From Comamonadaceae bacterium (GTDB lineage: Bacteria > Pseudomonadota > Gammaproteobacteria > Burkholderiales > Burkholderiaceae_C): DNA of 38,035 nucleotides. The DNA is taken from the NCBI GenBank assembly GCA_947449895.1, contig CANFSO010000012.1, positions 1-38,035 on the forward strand, given 5' to 3'. The notes under the pieces were generated by a model. That model was given only the letters and a program-made list of their open reading frames with translations, searched no databases and had not been told where the DNA came from. Every line of letters starts with the position of its first letter. Within the stretch, counting starts at the first letter, position 1. Positions 9,355 through 17,779 of this stretch are shown piece after piece. Made by a program: the position numbers and the translations under genes.

Positions 9355-11015
9355 GCTGTGACCTTTTCAAAGACGTTGCCTGTGACCTTGGCTAAGACTT
9401 CGCCGGCCAGGTCGTTGATGTTCTCGCCGCGCCAAGCCACATGACCGTCAGGGCGCACCAGCACCTGCGGTTTTTCGTAGAGCGCTTGTACGACGGGATC
9501 GTCAATACGCGCTATCGCCAGCGGGATGCTGCGCGACTTTGCCGCGGCCTGCAGAGCCGCGAAATCGTTGCCACCGGCGGTCACGACCAGCACCAGGCCC
9601 TTGCCAAACAGGTCCAGCGTCGAGCGCCCATCGACCAGCCATGCATGGGGCGCACGGCAGCCGGGCCGCGTGCTGGGTCGGTAGTTAACGGCGTCCTCGC
9701 GTTCGGCCTCAATGGCGGCTGGATCTTCCGGCTCGTTGAACACGCAGACAGGTGAGTTGTCATAGCGGTACCCCAGGTGCATGTTCTGCGAGAACCATTC
9801 ACGCTTGAGGCCTTCGCCCAGCGCATGGCCCACGGCCTTGCGGGCGGCGTCGCCCTCCGGGCCCGTGTCAAGCACTTTGTCGGCGCTAGGCACCTGCTTC
9901 ATGGTCTGGAGGTTGCCGGTGGAAAAGCGCGTGATGCGGTGTGCGACCGGCCTGCGCTCGGTGGTGTACGAATCGAGCAGCGCGTCGCCACCCCACCCCT
10001 CAAGCACTGCGGCAAGCTTCCAAGAAAGGTCCACCGCGTCGCCAATGCCCGTGTTCATGCCCAAGCCACCGGTCGGCGAGGTCAGGTGCACGGCATCTCC
10101 AGCCATCAAGGCACGCCCTTCACGGTAGCGGTCGGCCACCTGTTCGATGCGGGTCCATCTCAATACGCTCAGGATCTCCGGATCAAACTCACGGCCCAAG
10201 GCTTGGCAAGCCATGATTTTGAGTTCTTGCTCTGTGTAGCGCTTGCGATCCTGCGCGTTGCCGATGATGGACATGCGCCATTGGTCGTTGCCGTTGATGG
10301 CAACGATGGTGGCCCAGGTACCTTCTTTGCCAACGAACATGTACCGGTATCCGGGAGCCTTGTCATGCAACTGGTTGAAGTGCGCGCAACGAAAGATGAT
10401 GTTGGTGGTGTGTGTCAGCACGCCGCGGCCCTGCATGCCAATGCCAAGTTGCTCACGCACCGCGCTCTTGGCGCCATCACAGCCCACCAAGTAGCGCGTC
10501 CGCAGCGTTAACTCTTTGCCGCTTGCCTGATCCACCAGAGTCGACGTGACACCCTCGGGGTCTTGTGTGAAAGACACGAGGCGGTGTCCGTAGCGAATGT
10601 CTACGCCAGGCTGTGCGCGAGCGAACTTCTGCAAGATGGGATCGAACATGTTCTGCGGGCACCGCTCACGCCGCTGCGGACTGTCCGCCGTGTAAGCCGC
10701 CGCATTCATCGACGGCATGGGTTGGCGCCCCATTTCCCAACCGTTGAGGGCAGTGAGGTAGACGTTGTCCTGTGGATAGTCCCGCCCATAAGGCGCCATC
10801 TCCACGTCCGCAACCAACCCCCAGCGCCGGCAAAATTCCATGGTGCGCACGCTGACCATATCCATTTTCGGCTGACCAATCACACCATCCCCTTGATCCA
10901 CAAGGATGCATGAGTGGCCGCGCCATCCCAAGTCGCCGCCCAAGGCCAAGCCCACTGGACCGGCACCGGCCACCAACACGTCGGCCTCAAAGCCATTTAA
11001 TTTATTAATTTGCAC
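9351..11015 (-). CDS. FAD-dependent aromatic-ring monooxygenase (MhpA/phenol hydroxylase-type, PF01494)
   Basis: VLVAGAGPVGLALGGDL (GXGXXG), RYLVGCDGAKSAVRE (DG motif), GRALMAGDAVHLTSPTGGLGMNTGIGDAVDLSWKLAAVL (GD motif). Apparent GTG start at 11015. Confidence 0.9.
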   Translation of the reverse strand: MQINKLNGFEADVLVAGAGPVGLALGGDLGWRGHSCILVDQGDGVIGQPKMDMVSVRTMEFCRRWGLVADVEMAPYGRDYPQDNVYLTALNGWEMGRQPMPSMNAAAYTADSPQRRERCPQNMFDPILQKFARAQPGVDIRYGHRLVSFTQDPEGVTSTLVDQASGKELTLRTRYLVGCDGAKSAVREQLGIGMQGRGVLTHTTNIIFRCAHFNQLHDKAPGYRYMFVGKEGTWATIVAINGNDQWRMSIIGNAQDRKRYTEQELKIMACQALGREFDPEILSVLRWTRIEQVADRYREGRALMAGDAVHLTSPTGGLGMNTGIGDAVDLSWKLAAVLEGWGGDALLDSYTTERRPVAHRITRFSTGNLQTMKQVPSADKVLDTGPEGDAARKAVGHALGEGLKREWFSQNMHLGYRYDNSPVCVFNEPEDPAAIEAEREDAVNYRPSTRPGCRAPHAWLVDGRSTLDLFGKGLVLVVTAGGNDFAALQAAAKSRSIPLAIARIDDPVVQALYEKPQVLVRPDGHVAWRGENINDLAGEVLAKVTGNVFEKVTA

Positions 11016-11039
11016 AGCGAATTGGTAAATTGCACAGCG
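11010..11039. promoter_or_regulatory. Direct repeat TTGCACAGCG x2 (11010-11019 and 11030-11039), candidate IclR operator in divergent promoter
   Basis: Two identical 10-mers spaced exactly 20 bp start to start between the divergent monooxygenase and iclR genes. Confidence 0.5.
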
Positions 11040-11081
11040 GTAATCCTACAATAGCTGACAACAAATGTAAAGGGGAGAGGC

Positions 11082-11885
11082 ATGGCAACCGACAACGGCA
11101 AACCCGCCTTGCAAGCAAAAGACCGCCAGTTCGTGACGGCTCTTGCGCGAGGTCTGGACATCCTGAGTTGCTTCAGCGCCGCCACCCCGAGTTTGGGCAC
11201 GGCCGATCTGTCCAGAATGACCGGCCTGCCGCAGGCAACGGTTTGGCGGCTTTGCCACACGCTCATCGAAAAGGGTTATCTCGTGCAGATGGACCGAAAG
11301 GACAAACTGCGGCCGGGCATTCCTGTACTGAGCCTAGGTTATTCGGCGATCTCAACGATGCCGCTGGCCGAACTGGCCCGCACCGAGATGCAGCAGCTGG
11401 CAGTCAAAATCCAAGGCGCCGTTTCACTGGGCGCTCGCGACGGCTTGAGCATGGTTTATCTGCAGCGATGCCAGGGCGCGGAGATCGTTCTGCGCAATAT
11501 GGTGGTGGGTTCAAGGGTTCCAATGCTCACCTCGGCGACAGGCTGGGCTTACATGGCCGGCCTGTCAGGTGAACAGCTCAACAATCTGTTTGCACAACTT
11601 CACCAGGAAGACGCGGTCGGCTTCAAGGAAGCTAAGCCGCATATCGAGCGGGCACTTGAAAACTACGCAGCAACGGGTATGGTGATCAACAAAGGCTTGT
11701 TGCACCCGCAAATTTATGCGGTGGGCGTTCCGGTCATTTCGCAGGATGGGGGCACAGTGTTAGCGCTGAGCTGCGGCGGCATCGCGCAGCTTTTCAATGA
11801 CACGGCGCTCAAGCAGGCTGGCAACGCTCTCAAGAAGCTGGCTGGGCAAATAAGCCTGATGCTTTCGAGCCAGCACAAGGCCTGA
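11082..11885 (+). CDS. IclR-family transcriptional regulator
   Basis: FVTALARGLDILSCFSAATPSLGTADLSRMTGLPQATVWRLCHTLIEKGYL winged-HTH; AVGVPVISQDGGTVLALSCGG effector domain. Confidence 0.92.
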   Translation: MATDNGKPALQAKDRQFVTALARGLDILSCFSAATPSLGTADLSRMTGLPQATVWRLCHTLIEKGYLVQMDRKDKLRPGIPVLSLGYSAISTMPLAELARTEMQQLAVKIQGAVSLGARDGLSMVYLQRCQGAEIVLRNMVVGSRVPMLTSATGWAYMAGLSGEQLNNLFAQLHQEDAVGFKEAKPHIERALENYAATGMVINKGLLHPQIYAVGVPVISQDGGTVLALSCGGIAQLFNDTALKQAGNALKKLAGQISLMLSSQHKA

Positions 11886-11915
11886 TGCCAAGAGCACTCA
11901 GCGGCAACTGAAATG

Positions 11916-12908
11916 TCACGGCTTCAGCAGGAGTTTACCGAGCACCTTGCCAGTCTCGAACAGCGCATGCGCTCTGCGGACATCGTGCAAGGGAATCTTT
12001 TCAAAGATGGGCGGCTTGATCAGTCCCTTAACCAGAAGCGGCACTAACTCGTCCATCGCTGCGCGACGTCTTGCAGGTTGACTGTCAAATGTATGCATCG
12101 AAAAGTACCGCAGTCCGACTGAGTCACCAAAGCGAGCCAGCATGGCTGGCGCAAAAGTAGCATCAGGGCTGCCCTCCAGCAAGCCGTAATTGACGACCAT
12201 CCCCAGCGGCGCGAGCCAAGCGAAATTACGACCAAAACTGGGGCCACCCACACAATCGAGAATGAGATCGACGCCACGGCCAGCGGTTAAATCGCCCACC
12301 GCTTGGCCAATATCCTGTGTCTTGTAATCAATGCAGGCATGCGCACCTTGGGACAAAACAAAATCACAGCGGTCGGAGCCACTGGCCAGACCAATCACTT
12401 TTTTCCCAGCCAGTCGGGCCAGTTGAACCACGGCTGTTCCAACACCGCCGGCAGCGGCCCAGACCAGCACAGAGTCAAATTGAAAGCCCTTGGTTGCACT
12501 TTTCAAAAGGTGCCAGGCCACTTGGTAGTTAGACAGGCAGGCAGCGGCATCAAGATCAGCGCCTTCCGGCAGCACATACACAGCCGATGCATCTGCCTTC
12601 AGGTATTCGGCATAACAGCCACCACGAAAGGGTAATTCGCGCGCACTGACAAAAACCGAATCCCCCACTTTCAGATGTCGCACCCCCTCCCCGACTGCAA
12701 AAATACGACCAGCCATCTCAATACCAAGAACCGTCGGCAAAGGTGGCATCCAGGCGTAGGTGCCCTTGCGAACCAAAATTTCCGGCATGCTCACACCAAT
12801 AGCCTCGGCCTTGACGACAACGTCGGCGAGTCCGGGCTCAGGCATGGGCTGCTCGACATAGTCAAGCACCTCAGGCCCACCCGTCTTAATGAGTTGCACA
12901 ACTCTCAT
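11916..12908 (-). CDS. NADPH:quinone oxidoreductase-like MDR-family protein
   Basis: MRVVQLIKTGGPEVLDYVEQPMPEPG (ATG 12908; alternative GTG 12917); VWAAAGGVGTAVVQLARLAGKKVIG. Confidence 0.9.
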   Translation of the reverse strand: MRVVQLIKTGGPEVLDYVEQPMPEPGLADVVVKAEAIGVSMPEILVRKGTYAWMPPLPTVLGIEMAGRIFAVGEGVRHLKVGDSVFVSARELPFRGGCYAEYLKADASAVYVLPEGADLDAAACLSNYQVAWHLLKSATKGFQFDSVLVWAAAGGVGTAVVQLARLAGKKVIGLASGSDRCDFVLSQGAHACIDYKTQDIGQAVGDLTAGRGVDLILDCVGGPSFGRNFAWLAPLGMVVNYGLLEGSPDATFAPAMLARFGDSVGLRYFSMHTFDSQPARRRAAMDELVPLLVKGLIKPPIFEKIPLHDVRRAHALFETGKVLGKLLLKP

Positions 12909-12913
12909 TATTT

Positions 12914-13891
12914 TCACTCCACCGGGATCTTGGCTTGCTCGACTATTTTTTTGAATTTGTCGATTGATTCAATCATCTGCTTACCCATTTCCGGGGTGTT
13001 GAGGTACTGCACATTCAGTCCTATCTCGTAAGCTCGGAGCCTTGTGTCGGGATCAGCCAAAGCGATCTTTGCGGCCTGAGCCAACTTTGCAATGACTTCG
13101 GGCGGTGTCCCTGCTGGAGCCGTCAAGCCTTGCCACCAAGTGACGTTGTAACCCTTCAATCCGGATTCATCAACAGTGGGGAGATTGGGAAAGCGCGGGT
13201 CGCGTTGCAGCCCGGTCGTCGCAATGGCCCTGACTTTTCCAGAATCAACATACTGCTTTGCAGTTCCATCGTGCGTACAGCTCGCCACCCCAGCGATCAC
13301 ATCGGCCATGGCCGGACCACTTCCCTTGTAGGGCACGTGCAATATTTGAACGCCAGCCATTGAGTTGAACAGCTCTCCGGAGAGGTGGTTGCCGCTGCCT
13401 TGACCGGCACTTGCATTGCTCAGCTTGTCGGGATTTTTCTTCGCATAAGCGATCATTTCGCCAACGTTGCTCACGGGAACGGAGGGATTGCAAACGATGG
13501 TCGACGCGTACCAAAACAGCCCCGCAATGGGTGAGAAATCTTTGATCGGGTCGTAGGACAAAGATCTGGACAAGGCAGACAAGGTTCCGTGCGTGACCGA
13601 GTAGGCATAAAGTAGGGTGTAGCCATCAGCAGGTGCCCTCGCCACGTATTCCGAACCAATTCGTGTCCCACCACCCGCCTTGTTTTCGACGAAGACAGTC
13701 TGACCAAGCAGGACACTCATCTTGGCAGCAATCAAACGTGCCGCAATATCCGTTACAGCGCCCGCTGCAGTTGGCACAATCAAGCGAATCGGCTTAGCAG
13801 GATAAGTTTGGGCGAAGGCGCTGGAGCCAACCATGGCTAAGCTGGTTAAAAAAAATACACGGCGCATAAAGTTCAAGCTTGAATGTGACAT
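12914..13891 (-). CDS. Bug/TctC-family substrate-binding protein (paralog of 15712-16683)
   Basis: Signal peptide ...GSSAFAQTYPAKPIRLIVPTAAGAVTDIAARL; ARAPADGYTLLYAYSVTHGTLSAL; ILHVPYKGSGPAMADVIAG. Confidence 0.93.
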   Translation of the reverse strand: MSHSSLNFMRRVFFLTSLAMVGSSAFAQTYPAKPIRLIVPTAAGAVTDIAARLIAAKMSVLLGQTVFVENKAGGGTRIGSEYVARAPADGYTLLYAYSVTHGTLSALSRSLSYDPIKDFSPIAGLFWYASTIVCNPSVPVSNVGEMIAYAKKNPDKLSNASAGQGSGNHLSGELFNSMAGVQILHVPYKGSGPAMADVIAGVASCTHDGTAKQYVDSGKVRAIATTGLQRDPRFPNLPTVDESGLKGYNVTWWQGLTAPAGTPPEVIAKLAQAAKIALADPDTRLRAYEIGLNVQYLNTPEMGKQMIESIDKFKKIVEQAKIPVE

Positions 13892-13916
13892 GTTGTCTCC
13901 GATTTTTAGAAATCAC

Positions 13917-14681
13917 TTATCGAACTGCGACGAGATCAGGCGTAGCCCCCAAGTGCTTGCACAAAAAGTCCAATGCCTCTTGAAGCTGAACATCCGCTGG
14001 GTTGACGTGACCGCCGGGGTAGTCCTTGAGAATTTTGTCTGAACTGGCCAGCGCATCAAACAAGGTTTTTTGCCCTTCCGCAGAAAAACGCTCGTCCGCC
14101 AACTTTCGATGGAACTCCACTGGGCACAACACGTTGCGGGCAGCTTCAAGCAACAAGTCACCATGGGGATGACTGGTCCCCCACATGCCCAAGAGTGCAG
14201 CCTTGATACGAGGTTCTGCAGCACACAATGGCAGCCCATAGGCAGTGCCCATGGAAAGTCCAAACCAAGCAAGTTGGTTGCAGTTCAGTTCTGGCAAAGC
14301 GCTCAAGGCGTCTACCGTGGCCTTCCAGTCTGATGTCATGCTGGTGATGCTTGGATTTTTTTTCCAAAGAAGCCGAAAGTCCTGAATCACTAAGGCGCTG
14401 TCACGGCCTTGATCTGCCCGACGATCACCATGAACAGGCCCATCAATCGCCACGACAGCAAATCCATGTTGACTCACCATGGGGACGACAACATCCAAAA
14501 CAGCACTGGCGTCTTTGCTCTGAGAGCCGCCATGACCAACCAAGACAACAGGCGATCGACGCTCGGATTGAGCGGGCATCCAGAGGACGCCAGGAATTTG
14601 CCTTGCATTGGCTTCAAGCTGAAAAAAGCGCTGTCGAATAGATCCGTCAACCACTTCCTTTGCCCATTGAATGCTTGTCAT
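13917..14681 (-). CDS. Alpha/beta hydrolase (dienelactone hydrolase-like)
   Basis: RRSPVVLVGHGGSQSKDA, GFAVVAIDGPVHGDR, LAWFGLSMGTAYGLPLCA (G-x-S-x-G nucleophile elbow). Confidence 0.8.
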   Translation of the reverse strand: MTSIQWAKEVVDGSIRQRFFQLEANARQIPGVLWMPAQSERRSPVVLVGHGGSQSKDASAVLDVVVPMVSQHGFAVVAIDGPVHGDRRADQGRDSALVIQDFRLLWKKNPSITSMTSDWKATVDALSALPELNCNQLAWFGLSMGTAYGLPLCAAEPRIKAALLGMWGTSHPHGDLLLEAARNVLCPVEFHRKLADERFSAEGQKTLFDALASSDKILKDYPGGHVNPADVQLQEALDFLCKHLGATPDLVAVR

Positions 14682-15706
14682 TATTGGCTTTCTATGAGCT
14701 TGCCGGCAGGGCCAATTGGAAGTCGGTCTCGCTTCAGCGTCTCATTCAGTACATCAAGGCAGGCCGCAATGGAGTTCAAGGTCGGGACTGCCACGCCCGT
14801 GAATGAAGCAAGCTCCACAACAGCATTGACGATCGCATCGCACTCCAGTGGCCTTCCTGCCCTGACATCTTGAAGCATGGAGGGTTGCTGATCCATGTTG
14901 CCCGCCACTCGGTCGAGTGCTTCATCGGCATCCAAGCTGAGATCCATGCCCACGCTGTGGGCAACGGCCAGACCCTCTGCGATGATATTTTTGACCAGAG
15001 CTCTGGCCTTTTGACTTGCAGCGATACGCCCCGAGGTTGACTGCGTGATGGCACACAAGCTGTTCCAGACCAGATTAATCATTAACTTTCGCCACTTGGC
15101 CAAGCGGATATTTTGTGTTGTCGTTGTCGGCAGTCCAGCCTCGCTCATCAACGCCGCTAGATTGTCCAGTCGTGGTGATTTTTGATTGTTGATCTCGCCA
15201 ATAACGAGCGAAGCAGAAGCCGAATCTGGAAGAAAAATGCGCCCAGGCTCCATTTGCATCACGGGTTTGTAAATCACCGCTCCAATGACTTTTTGAAGAG
15301 GTAAGTCAGAACGTAGCTTTCCGGTGCTGTCTAGGCAAGACAAATGGGCGCCCGGCAGGGGTGATTCCGCACCATCCAGATACCACCAAGGCAGTCCATT
15401 CTGGATCATCAAGGCCACGCCATCAGGCGTCAGCAGCGATGAGATGTCAGCTGCCGCAGCCTCCAGATGCATCGATTTCAAGGTCACAATCACCAGCTCA
15501 TAAGGCCCATGGCAGTCACCGCGAGCACGCGCAATCACCTGCGTTTTTTGGTCGGCTTGCCCATTGCGCACAACGACCAACCCAAGCGCACTCAGCGCTT
15601 CAAGCTGAGCACCTCTAGCCATCAAGGTGACATCTTGCCCCGCCTCTGTCAGCAGGCCTCCAAGGTAACTTCCAATCGCACCTGCACCATAAATTAATAT
15701 CTTCAT
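14681..15706 (-). CDS. Ketopantoate reductase (PanE/ApbA)-family oxidoreductase
   Basis: MKILIYGAGAIGSYLGGLLTEAGQDVTLMARG; LVIVTLKSMHLEAAA; WRKLMINLVWNSLCAIT. Start ATG 15706; GTG 15715 is an alternative. Confidence 0.85.
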   Translation of the reverse strand: MKILIYGAGAIGSYLGGLLTEAGQDVTLMARGAQLEALSALGLVVVRNGQADQKTQVIARARGDCHGPYELVIVTLKSMHLEAAAADISSLLTPDGVALMIQNGLPWWYLDGAESPLPGAHLSCLDSTGKLRSDLPLQKVIGAVIYKPVMQMEPGRIFLPDSASASLVIGEINNQKSPRLDNLAALMSEAGLPTTTTQNIRLAKWRKLMINLVWNSLCAITQSTSGRIAASQKARALVKNIIAEGLAVAHSVGMDLSLDADEALDRVAGNMDQQPSMLQDVRAGRPLECDAIVNAVVELASFTGVAVPTLNSIAACLDVLNETLKRDRLPIGPAGKLIESQ

Positions 15707-15711
15707 TGAAC

Positions 15712-16683
15712 TCACTCAGTTGGAATATTCGCGTCCTTGACGACTTTGCTGAATTTTGCAATATCAGTGCGCATCAACTGTCCTAATTTGTCAGGTGTCC
15801 CACCATAAATATTCAGACTCAGGTCAAAGGTTCGCTTCTGCAAGGCAGGATCTTTCAACGCCTCGTTGGCTACCGCATTGAGTCTGGCAATGATCTCTGG
15901 GGGCGTCCCGGTGGGGGCTGCAATACCTTGCCAAACCACAAAACTGAAGTCCTTCACCCCAGCAGCATCCATCGTGGGTGTTGAGGGGAAACGCGGGTCA
16001 ACCTGAAGGCCTGTGGTGGCCAACGCTTTAAGCCGTCCTGCATCGACATGAGGCTTGGCCGCGCTATCGCCATAAATACAGTTCACGTTTCCCGCCAACA
16101 CATCTTGCAAACCGGGACCGCCACCTTTGTAGTGAACCTGTGTGATGTCGACGCCGGCCATGCTGTTAAAAAGCGAACCCGCCAAATGATGACCAGAACC
16201 TGGTCCCGCTGTGGCATTTGTCACGCGTCCTGGATTCTTTTTGGCATAGGCGATCAGTTCAACAATGTTGTTGAACGGGGCCGCTGCATTGCAAACATAA
16301 ATGTTGGCATACCAAAACAAAGGCACCACCGGCGCGAAATCCTTGATGGGATCGAAAGGCAATGACTTCGCCATGGCCGGCATGGTGCCGTGCGTGATGG
16401 AGTTGACAAACAACAAGGTGTACCCGTCAGGTTGGGCCGTCGCGACGTGCTGCACCCCAATCCGCGTACCCGCTCCGCCTCGGTTTTCCACAATCATGGA
16501 TTGGCCAAGCAACGCGGACATTCGCTCAGCCGCCAATCGCGCAGCAATATCGGTGATGGCCCCTGGTGCGTAAGGCACCACAAGTTTCACTGGGCGATTT
16601 GGATAGCTTTGAGATAACGCCCATGAAGGCAATAACAAGGCGCCCGCCAACACAAAAACCAAGCCTAATTTTGAGAGAGTCAT
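15712..16683 (-). CDS. Bug/TctC-family substrate-binding protein (paralog of 12914-13891)
   Basis: MTLSKLGLVFVLAGALLLPSWALSQSYPNRPVKLVVPYAPGAITDIAARL; TAQPDGYTLLFVNSITHGTMPAM. Start 16683; the longer listed ORF has an unlikely extension. Confidence 0.92.
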   Translation of the reverse strand: MTLSKLGLVFVLAGALLLPSWALSQSYPNRPVKLVVPYAPGAITDIAARLAAERMSALLGQSMIVENRGGAGTRIGVQHVATAQPDGYTLLFVNSITHGTMPAMAKSLPFDPIKDFAPVVPLFWYANIYVCNAAAPFNNIVELIAYAKKNPGRVTNATAGPGSGHHLAGSLFNSMAGVDITQVHYKGGGPGLQDVLAGNVNCIYGDSAAKPHVDAGRLKALATTGLQVDPRFPSTPTMDAAGVKDFSFVVWQGIAAPTGTPPEIIARLNAVANEALKDPALQKRTFDLSLNIYGGTPDKLGQLMRTDIAKFSKVVKDANIPTE

Positions 16684-16696
16684 GCCTGACCTTTGG

Positions 16697-17635
16697 TTAG
16701 TGAGAAATGGCATCTTTGCTTTGTCTGGCGAGCAGCAAGCGTGTTGATTTATCGCTGAGGTTTCGGGCGTGCCACGCGCTGCCGGGCTCAATGCAAATCA
16801 CATCGAGCTGATTCAGGACCACAGGCTCACCGTCTATCGAAACTTCACACGCACCAGCATCCAAGTTAAAAACCCAGAGTCGGTTTTCAGCCCCCACCTT
16901 TTGAGCATGCTGAGTGACGGGACCCATGCTCAAGATCGAAACATCGAGCCCGGGCCAGCATGTCACCGGCGCGACATCTTTGTTGCCGGGTGAACTCATG
17001 ACCGCCGTCTCCTGAACCGGCCCCATCAAGTTCAAAGTCGACAGTTTTGGTTGCCGTGCAATACGCTCCTGCATTTGCGGCCAAGAGAACTCGGGCTCAT
17101 CTTCGCCTTGGAAGCGCATGTTGATTGCCGCTAATTTGTCAATCAGGTTTGATCCGTATTTTTCGCTCAGAGCCAAGCCGATAGCGCGTGGCATTTCAAT
17201 TTTGTCACTCATGTTTTTATCGCCCTGGATCAGGACCAGCAGTCGACCATCGTGGTCGGATAAATTATGGAAAGTGCGGTACATCCGGGGTGGCACCGAA
17301 CACAAATCGCCGGGCTCCAGTGTGACCTTGTGTTCGAGATTGTTGCCCCAGGAAATTTCGAATTGACCATCGATACAAAAAAATGTCTCAAGGGTCCCGG
17401 TGTGGTCGTGCGCTACGGGCCCATCTTTAGGCGTGCATTCAGCAATGGTGATGCAAAGCCCTGGCCATCCTCGCAGGGGTGCCATGGCGTTTCGGCCGAC
17501 CAAGCCCTCTGGACAAACCACGGGAAACACGCGTGTCGCAGCGAGGTGTTCCATGACCTCCCGGGGGATTCCATTGTTGGCGTGTTGCGATTGATATGGA
17601 ATCAATTCTTCATATTTGGCCATGACGTGCGTCAT
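16697..17635 (-). CDS. Bicupin-domain protein of unknown substrate
   Basis: Cupin 1: DGPVAHDHTGTLETFFCIDGQFEI...LEPGDLCSVPPRMYRTFHN; cupin 2: TQHAQKVGAENRLWVFNLDAGACEVSIDGEPVVLNQLDVICIEPGSAWHARN. Confidence 0.75.
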   Translation of the reverse strand: MTHVMAKYEELIPYQSQHANNGIPREVMEHLAATRVFPVVCPEGLVGRNAMAPLRGWPGLCITIAECTPKDGPVAHDHTGTLETFFCIDGQFEISWGNNLEHKVTLEPGDLCSVPPRMYRTFHNLSDHDGRLLVLIQGDKNMSDKIEMPRAIGLALSEKYGSNLIDKLAAINMRFQGEDEPEFSWPQMQERIARQPKLSTLNLMGPVQETAVMSSPGNKDVAPVTCWPGLDVSILSMGPVTQHAQKVGAENRLWVFNLDAGACEVSIDGEPVVLNQLDVICIEPGSAWHARNLSDKSTRLLLARQSKDAISH

Positions 17636-17670
17636 TTACGTTCTCCTGTATTAAATGGATGGGGCAGGTG

Positions 17671-17749
17671 TCGTCATCGAGATGACGAATTTCACGCCCT
17701 AGCGCCTTTGTTAAGATGCCGCGAGGTGAGAAAAAGTCAGTTTTGACTT
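17671..17749. promoter_or_regulatory. Two inverted repeats in the divergent LysR/bicupin promoter: TCGTCAT-CGAG-ATGACGA (17671-17688) and AAGTCA-GTTT-TGACTT (17734-17749)
   Basis: Perfect 7-bp and 6-bp arms, each with a 4-bp centre, both carrying GTCA...TGAC half-sites. Confidence 0.5.
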
Positions 17750-17779
17750 GCATTTAGCACCGTCAAAAGCTTGAAATTG

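Noticed and set aside
9777-10511. 244-aa plus-strand ORF antisense to the FAD monooxygenase
   Set aside because: Antisense shadow ORF rich in H/V/R with no motif; the monooxygenase frame has full FAD signatures.
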